Source: Rubripirellula sp. (GTDB lineage: Bacteria; Planctomycetota; Planctomycetia; Pirellulales; Pirellulaceae). Taken from it: 64,000 bases of DNA. The notes below the pieces were generated by a model, which saw nothing but the letters and a program-made list of their open reading frames with translations, was not told where the DNA came from and did not search any database. Location of the stretch: assembly GCA_028823035.1 (NCBI GenBank), contig JAPKCI010000002.1:1-64000 (forward strand), given 5' to 3'. Made by a program: the position numbers and the translations under genes. Positions within the stretch are counted from its first letter, which is position 1, and each line of letters starts with the position of its first letter. Positions 1 to 10,579 of this stretch are shown piece by piece.

Positions 1-55
1 TTTCCAGATCTCAGTTTCCAGATCTCAGTTTCCAGATCTCAGTTTCCAGATCTCA
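1..55. repeat. 14-bp tandem repeat, about 4 copies, cut by window edge
   Basis: The unit TTTCCAGATCTCAG is repeated head to tail from the first base: three perfect copies and a fourth missing its last base. The array probably extends left of the window. Units are directly adjacent without spacers, so it is a short tandem repeat and not a CRISPR. It resembles in style, not in sequence, the arrays at 14950-15029 and 47981-48052, which lie just past gene stops. Confidence 0.9.
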
Positions 56-456
56 ACTCGCCGACACCCCGATCTGCCCACCCAAAGCAGTGCATCACAC
101 GGCAGGATCCTCGTACCGATGATTCCAGTAGTAACGCTGCTAGGGGCAATCCTGCGCACATTAGTGACGCTTGCTTCCCCATCTCGACCTCGATGGCGAT
201 TCTCAGACTCTGGTTTCGTTCGATGCCAAGCGACAAACGCCTAACTTCGACGCCGCAGCAGGTGGTTTTTGACTAAGATAGAGGACAGCTCTGCTGGCGA
301 GACTCATCTGCTGAATCTTTTAGCTGCCCAGACATTCGCAACCAATGTTAAACGCCCCCGCGACACACACGTTCTTACGATGACAGACAGCCCCAATATC
401 AACTGACAGCATCCCTCATCGATCCTTGTCTTTCATCGATTCTTGCACCCTCATTC
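56..456. other. Intergenic region before the ROK kinase, no convincing gene
   Basis: About 400 bases without a recognisable coding region. A 65-codon open frame on the minus strand (39-236) runs into the repeat and has no family features. The promoter of the kinase/NagB unit should lie in the right part of this stretch, but I see no clear consensus elements. Confidence 0.5.
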
Positions 457-1476
457 ATGACCAGCGAATCCTCAATCACGTCAGCCATATCCAACGCGAA
501 GGATGGAATATTCCTCGGCATCGACGTCGGCGGAACCAATGTCAAACTTGGACTGGTAGACAGCGCAGGTAAACTGCACGCTAAAGATTCAATAGCGACC
601 CCCGAGTTAGGAACCCCGCAACGGGTTTTCTCTGCCGCTGTCGCTTTTGCATATCGCGAGCTACCGGAAATGGGCCGCAGCAGTTCGGACCTTGCCGGAA
701 TTGGCTTGGCTGTACCTGGTGTACTGGACGCCAAAGAATCAGTCCTTCGAGAAGTTGTGAATCTGCCTGGCTGGCAGGGAATACCTTTGCGGAAAGTTCT
801 TGCTGACGTAAGTCACTTACCAAGCGTGGTAGTCAATGATGCAAATTCAGCAGCCTACGCTGAGCATTCATCGAGATCGCTGGGAAGCCAATCACTTGCT
901 TTGATAACGTTGGGCACTGGCATTGGCTGTGGTCTGGTTATCAACGGTTCGCCGTTCAGCGGTGATCACGGTTGTGCCGGAGAGTTGGGGCATATCGCAA
1001 TCAGGTTTGGCAAGGACGCCTTATCTTGCTCCTGCGGAAAACGCGGCCATCTTGAGGCATACGCTGGCTCCAACGGAGTACTGGCTCAATTGCGTTCCTT
1101 GGCAAAAACAAACCCGGAAGCGGATGTTAACGGTTGGATCTCTGCAGAATCTGTCACACCGCGAGACATTGCCGAACGTGCTCACAGCGGGTGTGATCTT
1201 TGCCGCTCAGTGATTGATCAGACTGCCGAATACATCGGTCAGGCAATCGGCCAACTCGCACAGGTCATCGATCCCGCCGTCGTCCTGCTAGGTGGAGCCA
1301 TGACGTTTGGTGGAGACCAATCTGAAATCGGCAGAGGTTTTTTGGAAAAAGTGCGTAGCACAGTTATCGATACCACTCTTCTCGAGGTTGGTAGCAATCT
1401 TAATATCGAATTTGCTTCACTCGGCAATGATGCCGGAGTCCTTGGAGCAGCAATGGTCGTGGAACAGGCAATTTAA
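457..1476 (+). CDS. ROK family sugar kinase (glucokinase or N-acetylglucosamine kinase type)
   Basis: A cytoplasmic ATP-dependent hexose kinase of the ROK family, 339 aa, a usual length. The phosphate-binding motif GIDVGGTNVKLGLVD is at about residues 21-35, an LGTGIGCG phosphate loop and an ExGHI substrate motif (AGELGHI) are in the middle, and the zinc-site motif reads CSCGKRGHLEAYAG. In that motif the usual third Cys is His. The ATG at 457 gives a short N-terminal extension before the conserved core; I see no strong Shine-Dalgarno site. The stop is followed after two bases by the GTG of the NagB/PIG-L gene, so the two are almost certainly co-transcribed. That partner suggests amino-sugar use (N-acetylglucosamine or glucosamine) rather than plain glucose. 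Substrate specificity is inference. Confidence 0.93.
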   Translation: MTSESSITSAISNAKDGIFLGIDVGGTNVKLGLVDSAGKLHAKDSIATPELGTPQRVFSAAVAFAYRELPEMGRSSSDLAGIGLAVPGVLDAKESVLREVVNLPGWQGIPLRKVLADVSHLPSVVVNDANSAAYAEHSSRSLGSQSLALITLGTGIGCGLVINGSPFSGDHGCAGELGHIAIRFGKDALSCSCGKRGHLEAYAGSNGVLAQLRSLAKTNPEADVNGWISAESVTPRDIAERAHSGCDLCRSVIDQTAEYIGQAIGQLAQVIDPAVVLLGGAMTFGGDQSEIGRGFLEKVRSTVIDTTLLEVGSNLNIEFASLGNDAGVLGAAMVVEQAI

Positions 1477-1478
1477 TT

Positions 1479-3404
1479 GTGATTGAAAACCCAAATGAAC
1501 GAATCCCCTGTCGTGTTTTCACTCGTGCTTCCGATGCGAGTGTCGCGGCAGCCAACGAAATCGCTGAACTGATACGTGAAAAAGCAGATCAGGGGAAAAT
1601 GTGTGTCCTGGGGCTCGTTGCCGGATCCTCTCCTGTCAATGTTTACAACGAACTCGTACGAATGCACCAGAAAGGTGAGGTCTCGTTCGCCAACGTGATC
1701 ACCTTCAATCTGGACGAGTACTTTCCGATGCAACCATTCGAGTTGCAGAGCGTTTCTCGATTCATGCACGAACACTTGTTCGATATGGTCGATATCCAGC
1801 CCAGCAATGTACACATCCCCGACGGTGCTGTTCCGAAAGCGGAAGTTGCTGAGTATTGCCATCAGTACGAACAACAGATCTGTGACTGCGGTGGCATCGA
1901 TATTCAGCTACTGGGGATCAATCGGACTGGTCACATCGGATTGAATGAACCAGGTTCCGATCGTTCCACACGAACCCGCATGATTACGCTGGACCGCGTG
2001 ACCCGAACCGATGCTGCCAGCGATTTCTATGGAGCTGAAAATGTTCCCCGCTATGCCATTACGATGGGTGTTGGAACGATTCTGGAAGCCAAAAGAATCC
2101 TGTTGCTCGCTTTCGGCGAAGGCAAGGCCGACATTGTTGCAAAGACCGTAGAAGGTTATGCAAACTCGACAGTCCCTGCCACCTTCCTTCAGAACCATCC
2201 CCTCACGCAGTTTCTGCTCGATGAATCCGCAGCCTCGAGCTTGACGAGATTACAGGCTCCGTGGTTACAGGGTGATGTCAATTGGAATGCAGAAACCATA
2301 CGACGTGCCGTGATCGATCTGTCGCAAGAGTTAGGCAAGGCTATTCTGAAGTTGACCGACGCTGATTACAACGAACAGGGTTTGCAGGACTTGCTAGCGG
2401 CACATGGAAACGCCTACGCCATTAACCTGCGTGTCTTCCGGCACATGCAATCCACGATCACCGGTTGGCCAGGCGGAAAACCCGAACACGAAAAGCAGGT
2501 CGGCGACCGCCCCGGACATCGCGACGATATCTTTCCGAAACGGATCATTGTCTTTTCGCCACACCCGGACGATGACGTAATTTCCATGGGCGGTACGCTG
2601 ATTCGTCTCGTGGAGCAGGGCCACGAAGTACACATCGCCTACCAGACGTCCGGTAACATTGCAGTCTTCGATGAGGACGCAATCCGATTTGCCGAGTTTG
2701 CTGAGGATTTCTGCAGTGAGTTCCAGATTCATGCTCCGGGACTCGAAGAACTGGAATCTCATGTCGATGAAGTGCTCCGCAACAAGCAGCCAGGTCAAGT
2801 CGACAGCGATCAGGTTCAACGCATCAAAGGTTTAATCCGACGCGGTGAGGCTCGTGAAGGAGCCCGCTGCTGCGGTGTCGAAGATCAGCACCTTCATTTC
2901 CTGAACCTGCCTTTCTATCAGACCGGGCGTATCAAGAAGAGTCCGATTACAGCCAAAGACATCAGTATCACCATGGACCTGCTTCGTGAGGTCCAACCGC
3001 ACCAAATCTATGCTGCGGGCGATCTTTCCGATCCACATGGCACCCATCGCACCTGTTTGTCAGTGATTCTGCAGTCCTGCCGGCAGTTCAAAGATGAATT
3101 ATGGTACGACAGTTGCGCCGTCTGGTTGTACCGCGGTGCATGGCAGGAGTGGTCGCCTCATCAAATCGAGATGGCGGTTCCATTGAGTCCCACAGAAGTC
3201 GCAAAGAAACGGGCAGCCATCTTTAAACATGAGTCCCAAAAAGACCGGGCGTTATTCCCAGGATCTGATGTGCGTGAGTTCTGGCAACGTGCCGAACAAC
3301 GTAATGCCGATACCGCCAAGCGGTACGACGACATGGGCCTCGCCGAATACGCCGCAATCGAAGGCTTCGTCCGCTGGGACGGCCAAACTGGAATCGAACT
3401 CTAA
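1479..3404 (+). CDS. nagB: Glucosamine-6-phosphate deaminase fused to a PIG-L family deacetylase
   Basis: A two-domain protein of 641 aa with a GTG start two bases after the kinase stop. Residues about 10-270 are NagB-like: the NLDEYFPM loop (Asp79, equivalent to the catalytic Asp72 of E. coli NagB) and [16 protein letters not shown] (His152, Glu157). The position equivalent to catalytic Asp141 is Thr150. Residues about 355-600 are PIG-L-like, with the metal motif HPDDDV starting at His362 and a downstream DPHGTHR motif. NagB converts glucosamine-6-phosphate to fructose-6-phosphate and ammonia; PIG-L enzymes remove N-acetyl groups from GlcNAc-containing substrates. With the adjacent ROK kinase, phosphorylation, deacetylation and deamination could run in sequence. 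Long NagB-PIG-L proteins are known from Bacteroidetes and planctomycetes, so the fusion is not new; the exact acetylated substrate is unknown. Confidence 0.92.
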   Translation: MIENPNERIPCRVFTRASDASVAAANEIAELIREKADQGKMCVLGLVAGSSPVNVYNELVRMHQKGEVSFANVITFNLDEYFPMQPFELQSVSRFMHEHLFDMVDIQPSNVHIPDGAVPKAEVAEYCHQYEQQICDCGGIDIQLLGINRTGHIGLNEPGSDRSTRTRMITLDRVTRTDAASDFYGAENVPRYAITMGVGTILEAKRILLLAFGEGKADIVAKTVEGYANSTVPATFLQNHPLTQFLLDESAASSLTRLQAPWLQGDVNWNAETIRRAVIDLSQELGKAILKLTDADYNEQGLQDLLAAHGNAYAINLRVFRHMQSTITGWPGGKPEHEKQVGDRPGHRDDIFPKRIIVFSPHPDDDVISMGGTLIRLVEQGHEVHIAYQTSGNIAVFDEDAIRFAEFAEDFCSEFQIHAPGLEELESHVDEVLRNKQPGQVDSDQVQRIKGLIRRGEAREGARCCGVEDQHLHFLNLPFYQTGRIKKSPITAKDISITMDLLREVQPHQIYAAGDLSDPHGTHRTCLSVILQSCRQFKDELWYDSCAVWLYRGAWQEWSPHQIEMAVPLSPTEVAKKRAAIFKHESQKDRALFPGSDVREFWQRAEQRNADTAKRYDDMGLAEYAAIEGFVRWDGQTGIEL

Positions 3405-3451
3405 GTTTGCTCCAACGACAATCAAAACATCAACTAGAGGAGACGAAAGCA

Positions 3452-5797
3452 ATGACGTCTTTAACTCGACGTATCGCAATCAAACTGATGGCTCTAGGTG
3501 GAGCATGGTTCGGCGTTCCACGTACTGCCAAGGCCGATGAAAAATCCAGCCCCAGCAGTACCGACACGCCGTATGGGTCATCCGATGGTGCGACACGTAT
3601 TTCGTGGTCCGAAACCCATAATCGTGTCTGGCTCGACCCGCGAATCTGGGCAAACCCCATGGAGGACTGGCGGGTTGTTGATGGCGCAGCGGAGTGCCAA
3701 ACGACTGGCGGGAATCGCAATCTGCATCTGATCACCCACCAATGGACTGATCCAACCGGCTCGACAAACATGTCGGTCCTGCTTCGGAAAATTGGCGGTC
3801 GAAGCGAAGACACCGGTGCTGGATTCCGAATCGGTACCAAGAGTGAATTGAATGAATATCGCAGCAACTGTTTTGCAAGTAATGGAATTGATGCAGGTGT
3901 CGTCGAAGGCAAACTGGTGCTGGGGCGCGTGCAAGGAAACAAGGTTATTGATGTAAGCGAAGAAACAGTATTGAAGTTAACTGGGCGGAGTAAAAATGGC
4001 AAAGTGCAACTCACACTGACTGCGGAAGCAGTCTCTGGTCGACAACTTGACCAGTTGATTGCGACGGTCCCGGCGAACGCCGTTCTCGGTAATGTATCGC
4101 TCGTAAGTAATTTCGATTCACGAACGAAACCTCGGCAAGGCGGACAATACCGCTTCAACGACTGGAGAGTCTCGGGGAACGCATTCACAGTTCATGAAGA
4201 TCGGATATTCGGCCCCATTCTCTGGTCAATGTACTCATTGAGTGATTCTCGAAGCGACGAAGGCTTTGTGCTCAAAATCAGTGCTCTCACTGGGCCGCTG
4301 GGGCAGCAGGACAACACGGCGGTGGAATTGCAGGTGGCCGAAAACGGGAACTGGAAATCTCTCGGTGAAGCGCCGCTTGACCCGGATGCCTGGACCGCAA
4401 CCTTTCGAATTCCAAACTGGAACGAAAACATTGCTACCCCTTACAGACTGCTGTATCGGGAACACAAACGAGATGGAACCGAGGAGGAGTCAGTCTGGAG
4501 TGGAACGATCAAGCCGAATCCAACAGGAAGACCGCTCAGAATCGGTGCTTTGACTTGTCAAAACCACTACGGATTCCCCTATCAACCGGTAGCCGACAAT
4601 ATTGTCCAGCTTGACCCGGATCTGATTTATTTTTCGGGTGATCAACTGTACGAAAGCCATGGTGGCTATGGCCTGATTCGCAATCCAGCTGAACCGGCGA
4701 TCCTGAACTACCTGCGAAAATTCTACATGTTCGGATGGTCATTTCGTGATGCCATGCGAGACCGGCCGACCATCTGCATTGCTGACGACCATGACGTATT
4801 CCAAGGAAACATCTGGGGAGAAGGAGGAGCCCCGATGGATCTGGAAACTGGTGGTGCGTCATCCAACGGTGGTTACAGGGAACCAGCCCGAATGATCAAC
4901 GTTGTCCACCGAACGAACACATCGCATCACCCTGACTACGACGACCCGACACCGGTCCAGCAGGGAATCAGTGTCTACTACGGTGACATGGTGTATGGCA
5001 ACGTAGGTTTCGCAATTCTTGGTGATCGTCAATTCAAGAGTGGACCTCAACGCGTCGACACCGGAAGCGGCCGCGCTGATCATGTCAAAGACAAGAACTT
5101 TCAAACGTCAGCACTGGACAAACCGGGCTTGCATTTGCTCGGTTCAAGACAGGAATCATTTCTGCAGAAATGGGGCCAGGATTGGCGTGGACACGAGATG
5201 AAAATTCTTTTGAGTCAGACTGTCTTCGCGGGTGTTGCAACACACCATGGAAAATACGACAGCTACTTGAAGGCTGATCTTGATTCGGGTGGTTGGCCAC
5301 AAACGCCACGTGATCACGCAATCGAGATTCTGCGGGCAGCGAAACCATTGCACATCAATGGAGATCAACACCTGACATCACTGGCTCAATATGGAGTTGC
5401 CGAGCAACGGGATAGCATGTGGTCGTTCTGCACCCCGGCGATTGCGGCAGGCTATCCGCGTTGGTGGCGTCCCGACGAAGTCGGAATGCCGCATCAATCG
5501 CGACCAAAACACGGGCTGGCAAACACCGGAGAGTATCTGGATGGTTTTGGAAACAAGATTTACGTATATGCCGTCGGAAATCCTGAAGTTGGAACCAAGA
5601 AAAATCGATACGAAAAAGCACACCAGAAGGGCAGTGGCTTTGGTTTGGTCACGGTGGATACCGAAGAAAAGACTTACCAAATCGATTGTTTTCGCTTTCT
5701 GATAGACGCCACTGACGGAAACCCGGGCAATCAATTTCCTGGTTGGCCCGTCACTATCCACCAACAAGAAAATGCGGGGAAAAACATCATTGGATGA
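3452..5797 (+). CDS. Secreted PhoD-like phosphatase
   Basis: Metallophosphoesterase of the alkaline phosphatase D type, 781 aa from the chosen start. The frame opens at a TTG (3407), but the ATG at 3452 has a good Shine-Dalgarno site (AGAGGAG at 3436-3442) and begins with a Tat-like signal, [19 protein letters not shown], ending near PRTAKA. Residues about 40-280 form a beta-rich domain I cannot name, perhaps for binding. The catalytic part shows [36 protein letters not shown] and the late LHINGDQHL motif, which fit the metal ligands of the PhoD family. It follows the NagB/PIG-L gene by 47 bases and may share its transcript. It is longer than typical PhoD (about 500-600 aa). The natural substrate is unknown. 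Confidence 0.88.
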   Translation: MTSLTRRIAIKLMALGGAWFGVPRTAKADEKSSPSSTDTPYGSSDGATRISWSETHNRVWLDPRIWANPMEDWRVVDGAAECQTTGGNRNLHLITHQWTDPTGSTNMSVLLRKIGGRSEDTGAGFRIGTKSELNEYRSNCFASNGIDAGVVEGKLVLGRVQGNKVIDVSEETVLKLTGRSKNGKVQLTLTAEAVSGRQLDQLIATVPANAVLGNVSLVSNFDSRTKPRQGGQYRFNDWRVSGNAFTVHEDRIFGPILWSMYSLSDSRSDEGFVLKISALTGPLGQQDNTAVELQVAENGNWKSLGEAPLDPDAWTATFRIPNWNENIATPYRLLYREHKRDGTEEESVWSGTIKPNPTGRPLRIGALTCQNHYGFPYQPVADNIVQLDPDLIYFSGDQLYESHGGYGLIRNPAEPAILNYLRKFYMFGWSFRDAMRDRPTICIADDHDVFQGNIWGEGGAPMDLETGGASSNGGYREPARMINVVHRTNTSHHPDYDDPTPVQQGISVYYGDMVYGNVGFAILGDRQFKSGPQRVDTGSGRADHVKDKNFQTSALDKPGLHLLGSRQESFLQKWGQDWRGHEMKILLSQTVFAGVATHHGKYDSYLKADLDSGGWPQTPRDHAIEILRAAKPLHINGDQHLTSLAQYGVAEQRDSMWSFCTPAIAAGYPRWWRPDEVGMPHQSRPKHGLANTGEYLDGFGNKIYVYAVGNPEVGTKKNRYEKAHQKGSGFGLVTVDTEEKTYQIDCFRFLIDATDGNPGNQFPGWPVTIHQQENAGKNIIG

Positions 5798-5876
5798 ACG
5801 GGACCTTCAAAACACACTCGGGCGAAATCCATCGTGACCGCATCGCAATATCTGACCATCACATTAGAATGACTCC

Positions 5877-6485
5877 ATGACATTTACGAGTCATGTAATC
5901 GTTCTCTTGGCAAAACTGTTTAGTGGGTTCACGGTGCGCTGGGTTGATTGCCAACCTGACACCTGTCAACGCATTTATTTTGCCAACCACACCAGCCACC
6001 TCGACGCCGTCGTGCTGTGGTCGGCTTTGCCGCGCGAATTGCGCCGAGTTACGCGTCCTGTAGCTGCCAAGGATTACTGGTCCAAAGGATGGCTCAAGCC
6101 ACATATGGCCAAAAGCTTCAACGCCTTGCTCGTCGACCGCAAGGAAATCAAGGTCCACAAAAGCCCAATCGACATCATGCTGCAGCAAATGGGGGACGTT
6201 TACTCTCTGATCATGTTTCCCGAGGGTGGCAGGTCATCCAGCGATGATCAGATGGGAAATTTCAAGAGCGGCCTGTTCTACATGGCAAAGAAACGCCCAG
6301 ACCTGGAATTGGTTCCGGTTTACATCGACAATGTCAATCGGATTCTGCCGCGTGGCGAAGTTTTGCCAGTGCCATTGCTAAGTTGCATCACAATCGGATC
6401 ACCGATCTTTTTAGAAACCGGTGAACCAAAAAATCGCTTTCTTGCACGAGCACGCCAGGCAGTGCAGCAACTCAAAGAACGGTAG
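5877..6485 (+). CDS. 1-acyl-sn-glycerol-3-phosphate acyltransferase-like (PlsC family)
   Basis: A 202-aa membrane-associated acyltransferase. The catalytic motif NHTSHLDAVVLW (NHx4D) is at about residues 41-52, and FPEGGRSS, the glycerophosphate-binding motif normally FPEGTRS, is in the middle. Members transfer acyl groups to lysophosphatidate or related lipids. Length is in the usual range though on the short side. The start ATG at 5877 is the first in frame. The gene ends one base before the end of the minus-strand gene at 6486-6818, a tail-to-tail arrangement with no gap. It may belong to the preceding plus-strand unit (79-base gap). Lipid substrate not determinable. Confidence 0.88.
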   Translation: MTFTSHVIVLLAKLFSGFTVRWVDCQPDTCQRIYFANHTSHLDAVVLWSALPRELRRVTRPVAAKDYWSKGWLKPHMAKSFNALLVDRKEIKVHKSPIDIMLQQMGDVYSLIMFPEGGRSSSDDQMGNFKSGLFYMAKKRPDLELVPVYIDNVNRILPRGEVLPVPLLSCITIGSPIFLETGEPKNRFLARARQAVQQLKER

Positions 6486-6818
6486 TTAAACCAACGAGGG
6501 CTGTTCCGTATAGATTTCCAACACCTGGCTTTGAACCTTCACCGCACGCAAAAGCACCCACAACTGTTCCTCAGTGCAGTCCACTGGGCCATCAGCACTC
6601 AGACGCTCCAGTTCAGTTGCAACAGCGGCGTGCTGGTCTGAGGCGGCCTCAAGACGAAATGAAGCGTTGTGCAACGCAGCGGACAAACCTTTGTCATCGC
6701 TGAAAACGCGTTCATCGTCGCATTGGGCCAAGATCATCAACGTCAGTCGGGCAACGTCGATTGGGGAAAGCTCCGGTCGCAAACCGGTAATTCGCTCAGC
6801 AAGATAGTGACAATTCAT
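6486..6818 (-). CDS. Small protein of unknown function
   Basis: A 110-aa soluble protein that I do not recognise. It has an ATG start, no signal peptide and no membrane segment; most of it is predicted helical, with a hydrophobic stretch SPIDVARLTLMILAQC near residue 20 and acidic patches. It lies tail to tail with the acyltransferase gene with zero bases between the stops, which argues for a real gene whose borders are constrained. An alternative is a spurious frame, since no motif confirms it. Confidence 0.55.
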   Translation of the reverse strand: MNCHYLAERITGLRPELSPIDVARLTLMILAQCDDERVFSDDKGLSAALHNASFRLEAASDQHAAVATELERLSADGPVDCTEEQLWVLLRAVKVQSQVLEIYTEQPSLV

Positions 6819-7231
6819 AGTTATTAAAGCTGTGGGCTACCTGCAACTACGTGCATCGGATGAAATTGAATTCGCTCCCGATACGACTTTGTGGAAATAC
6901 TGCCTGTCAGATCTGTCATGCCCACAAGTGCGACAAACATCGCACACAGAAACTCAACAAGCTAAAGAACTCTAGGTTAAGAAAACCCCCAAGGCAAAAA
7001 TAACCAGTCCCAATCCAAAGCACCGTGACGGAGAAGCATGAAGGCTGTTGTGACGACGGTCCCGGAACGCGGTCAACGTGACAGAACGCGGTCAACGTGA
7101 CACGCGAATCCCTGGCCTGCTGGTCGATCAAAATGGCACGCAAACTGCAGTTTCTACCGCAAAAAGGCATACCAGCGTTGCCACGACATCGCTGCTAGCG
7201 ACGTGAATCGTCACAACGGGAACAACCTGAC
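6819..7231. other. Intergenic region with a 19-bp direct repeat
   Basis: No gene is supported here. A minus-strand frame of 84 codons (6916-7170) has a Cys-rich, low-complexity composition and no recognisable family. The region contains two adjacent copies of GAACGCGGTCAACGTGACA (annotated separately). It should contain the upstream region of the gene at 6486-6818 and the 3' end of the heme/HEAT gene transcript. Confidence 0.5.
7065..7102. repeat. Two adjacent 19-bp direct repeats
   Basis: GAACGCGGTCAACGTGACA occurs twice in a row with no mismatch. It lies about 130 bases beyond the 3' end of the minus-strand heme/HEAT gene. No inverted symmetry or open frame explains it. Confidence 0.85.
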
Positions 7232-10200
7232 CTACTCGACCTCGTTGTCAGCTCTCTGGCCCGATTTCAAACTCGCAAGGTAAGCCACAATGTCCCGCAG
7301 TTCCCTTTTGGTCATGAATTTAGTGAGATCAGCAGGCATCGAAGAGTTACCCTTCCGCCGGGCAACGATCTCATCGGTCAAAATACGTACCTGCCCACCA
7401 TCATTCTGGATCAGTTCAATGAACTCATCATTCTCCGCTTTGACGATGCCGGTGAAAACCTGACCGAGATCGTTGGCAATCACCGCTGTCTCGAAGTCCT
7501 TTGCGATCTGCACATTGGGCAAACAAACCGCTTCCAGCAAGTATCGCCGATCTTTCTCACTACCGATGCTCGTGAGTTTCGGTCCAACTTCCCCGCCCGC
7601 CCTGTCAATTTTATGACAGCGGAGGCAAGACAGCTTTGCATTCTCGAAAAAGATCTGCTTGCCCTTGGTCGCATCACCACCGTCCAAAGCGTCCAGCCAA
7701 GGTGCTAAAGGGTCCGTATCAGTCGCCGCCTTGACATGTTCCTCGAGCGACTCCTGTATATCCTCACTTAGCTTCCCTTCCGCTGCTTCCAGTACATTCA
7801 AGTGCACATCTGTGGAAAGGCTCGCATCAAGATAGGACTGTATGCCTTTCTCAATCACTGCCAACGCATCCGGGTCCGTGCTGTAGGCCAGAATGTCCCA
7901 GGCGAGCTGTCGCACCTTCAAACTACGACTGTCGGTCCCTTCAATAAACAGAGGCAAGGACTCACCCGCATCGTGTTGTGCAAGCACTCTCAATGCCTCG
8001 GGAAGTAATTGCGTGACTGGCTTCATTTTAACTTGCTTTGCCAACGCGACCGCGTTGCTCGGGTCGAGACGATTCAAAGCCGCCAACGAAACCGCACGCG
8101 TCGCAGGTGATAAATCCGCGTCCCTGACTCGCTTGATCAGGGACGGAGCAATGCTTGCAATTCTGAGCCTTGAAGCCACATCGATCGCTTTCTCACGAAC
8201 CAACTCAGGTGCGGTGATCAAAGAATCAACATGTGGAACCAGTGCCTCTTTCGCAGCCAACTCATCTCGTACAGATAGCGGGCGGTGCGCATTTAGCACG
8301 CGATCACGCGGGTCCTGATTCGCCCACTGCCCCAGCATTTCCAATGCCTCGACACGAAGGTCTGGCAAAGCAGATCCACTCGTGGCATAAGCCGCCAGCT
8401 TCGTTGCAGAATCGACAGTACCCAACCGATAATTGGCATTCAATATACGACGATGCAGTTCCTTGGGACCCTCTGGGTTGCTAATCAAGGCAGCCAAGGC
8501 ATTCATAGCAGCAGGAATGGGCAGATCGTGAATTGCTCTGGCCGCTTCCATCACCACCAAACTGCTGCTGTCATTGAGAAAGACCGAGATATCTTTCGTC
8601 TTCATACGACGGAGTGCCACTACAGCAGTACGCCGAACCGCCTCACTCTGATGCGTGCTCAACAAAGAAATCTTCGCAGCGTCACCCAAGCTTGCCATAT
8701 ACATGACAGCGGCATGGCGAATCGCTGGATCCTGGTTATCCACCGCGTCGACGAGTTCCACAACTTGATCGAATACGCCAGCAACCTTCAACTTTGCCAA
8801 CGACAACAATGCAAAATATCGCACACGAGAGGATGGATCATCCAGCAGTTCCTGCAAGTTCACCACCGCCGCTGAGTCTGACTGCTCGCCAGCCACTTTC
8901 GCTGCCGCCGCACGCAAACTGTCATCCGGGTCCAGTAACAGTTTCCGAAGTGATTTCAGTGAAGAGTCGCGTTCGCTGGGATCCAGTCTCGTGATCTGAT
9001 CAGCACCCCAAACTGCATGCAAACGGCCTTGGGGATCAAATCCGCGGTCCGTTGCAACCGCAAGCAACGTGTCTAGTTCGCGACGTCGGGCAAGTTCCCA
9101 TTGTGCTTCGAAGCGAACACGACGATCGGGGTGTGCTAGGTAATCAGTCAAAGCTTCAATCGTTTGCCGAGACCAATCGGCACCCAACAAACGCCGCACC
9201 TCAGCCACGACGGGACTGTCACGATGCTTGGGATCCGTCAGGCGGTAGATCCGCCCTTTCCCGAGCCCATCCCAGCCGTCGACCCAGTCGCTGATATACA
9301 AGGCGCCGTCCGGTCCAAATGCAACATCCGTTGCCAGCACCGTCCAGATAGGATCGCTATGGTCCGCAAGACGATAGAACGCGCCTTCGGGTTGCAGTTC
9401 AAATGCCCGAATCCCGCTGTTAGCCGCTCCGCCACCGAAGTCACAGATCAAAAACTTATCTTTCAGTGCGTCGCCAAACCCTGTCCCCGGGTAGAAAGCC
9501 AAACCACTGGGGCCATCTGTCAAATTTGCGATAGGGGGGACAATGTAGGCAGGTTGTTCGTGATGAAGCGGTTCCCAAATCCGGTCGCGATTGAAAGGGC
9601 CGCGATCGGGCAGATACTGATAGTGCATGCGCCATCCTGAATCGCCACCCTCTAAAAGATGGACCACGCGAGCTTTGTCTCCGCTGTCACTGTTGTTGTC
9701 GACTGAAAACAGATCGCCAACATCGTTGAATGCGAGTTCCTGTGGGTTTCTCAATCCACTGGCAAAGACTTCGAGTCCGGAACCGTCCAACTCACAGCGA
9801 AACACAGCGCCCGATTCAGGGTTGGCAAGAACACGTCCATCATCCGTTGTGACATGGTACCCGCGATCACCAATACTGAAGTACAAACGCCCATCCGGTC
9901 CCAGCACCAATCCATGCATATCGTGTCCACGGAATGCGACCCGAACACCGTAACCGTCGGAAAGCACAACTCGTTCATCTGCGATACCGTTGTCATCCTT
10001 GTCGATCAATTTCCAGAGTTTCGGAATGCACGAGTAATAAATATCCGAACCCCGGACGAGAATACCCGCCCCAGTTCCTTCCTCCAGCCGATTGAAACCA
10101 TTGGCAAGGACGTAACTTCGATCTGCTTTACCGTCCCCATCAGAATCCTCAAGCCGACGTATTCTGTCGTCATGCTGCGCGTAGGTGACAGCCGCATCAC

Positions 10201-10579
10201 CAAGCAGTCTTTTGTGATAGTCAATTCGATCCTGAACCGTCTGAGCGGCAAGATCCGCCATCAACCACTCATCATCATGGGCTCGATTGTCTGTCACTCC
10301 ACGGTTCTGGCGAAAGGACTCGCAGACATAGACCCGCCCTCGATTGTCAATATCAAAGGTCACCACGTTAGCGATGTCAGGTTCGGCTGCGTACAGTTGG
10401 ATTTCCCACCCAGCCGGAATTCGAATCCCCGCCATCGCTTCCGACCCTTCCTGGGAAGCCTCAGCGATCTCTGGCTCTAAAGGCTTGGGCTGTTTAAATT
10501 CATCAGCCGTTAGCATTGCCCGACCACACAAAACCAAGACCACATTCAAAATCAGAAAAAGACGTCCTGTTGTTTTCAT
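7232..10579 (-). CDS. PVC-type membrane-bound dehydrogenase with HEAT repeats and a cytochrome c heme site
   Basis: A 1115-aa exported protein with the architecture typical of planctomycetes. After a signal peptide (residues about 1-25, ending near LTADEF), residues about 45-450 form a beta-propeller dehydrogenase-like domain with repeated D-G-x-L/Y motifs (for example ADRGPFNRDR and DGALYISDWVDGWDG). A long HEAT-repeat region covers about 480-950. A C-terminal heme-binding domain contains CLRCHKID (CxxCH) followed by GGEVGPKLTSIGSEKDRRY. Such proteins are thought to oxidise sugars or alcohols in the periplasm and pass electrons to a c-type heme, but substrates are mostly unknown. It stands alone, with about 370 bases upstream before the divergent gene. 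The ATG at 10579 directly precedes the signal peptide. Confidence 0.92.
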   Translation of the reverse strand: MKTTGRLFLILNVVLVLCGRAMLTADEFKQPKPLEPEIAEASQEGSEAMAGIRIPAGWEIQLYAAEPDIANVVTFDIDNRGRVYVCESFRQNRGVTDNRAHDDEWLMADLAAQTVQDRIDYHKRLLGDAAVTYAQHDDRIRRLEDSDGDGKADRSYVLANGFNRLEEGTGAGILVRGSDIYYSCIPKLWKLIDKDDNGIADERVVLSDGYGVRVAFRGHDMHGLVLGPDGRLYFSIGDRGYHVTTDDGRVLANPESGAVFRCELDGSGLEVFASGLRNPQELAFNDVGDLFSVDNNSDSGDKARVVHLLEGGDSGWRMHYQYLPDRGPFNRDRIWEPLHHEQPAYIVPPIANLTDGPSGLAFYPGTGFGDALKDKFLICDFGGGAANSGIRAFELQPEGAFYRLADHSDPIWTVLATDVAFGPDGALYISDWVDGWDGLGKGRIYRLTDPKHRDSPVVAEVRRLLGADWSRQTIEALTDYLAHPDRRVRFEAQWELARRRELDTLLAVATDRGFDPQGRLHAVWGADQITRLDPSERDSSLKSLRKLLLDPDDSLRAAAAKVAGEQSDSAAVVNLQELLDDPSSRVRYFALLSLAKLKVAGVFDQVVELVDAVDNQDPAIRHAAVMYMASLGDAAKISLLSTHQSEAVRRTAVVALRRMKTKDISVFLNDSSSLVVMEAARAIHDLPIPAAMNALAALISNPEGPKELHRRILNANYRLGTVDSATKLAAYATSGSALPDLRVEALEMLGQWANQDPRDRVLNAHRPLSVRDELAAKEALVPHVDSLITAPELVREKAIDVASRLRIASIAPSLIKRVRDADLSPATRAVSLAALNRLDPSNAVALAKQVKMKPVTQLLPEALRVLAQHDAGESLPLFIEGTDSRSLKVRQLAWDILAYSTDPDALAVIEKGIQSYLDASLSTDVHLNVLEAAEGKLSEDIQESLEEHVKAATDTDPLAPWLDALDGGDATKGKQIFFENAKLSCLRCHKIDRAGGEVGPKLTSIGSEKDRRYLLEAVCLPNVQIAKDFETAVIANDLGQVFTGIVKAENDEFIELIQNDGGQVRILTDEIVARRKGNSSMPADLTKFMTKRELRDIVAYLASLKSGQRADNEVE

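Noticed and set aside
1-55. Possible CRISPR at the window start
   Set aside because: Units are 14 bp and directly adjacent with no spacers, and no cas genes are present. The same reasoning excludes 14950-15029 and 47981-48052.
3430-4188. 252-codon minus-strand frame opposite the PhoD gene
   Set aside because: It lies wholly inside a well-supported coding region on the other strand and has Ser/Pro/Arg-rich shadow composition.
6916-7170. 84-codon minus-strand frame
   Set aside because: No start context, no family, Cys-rich composition and an internal direct repeat make coding unlikely.
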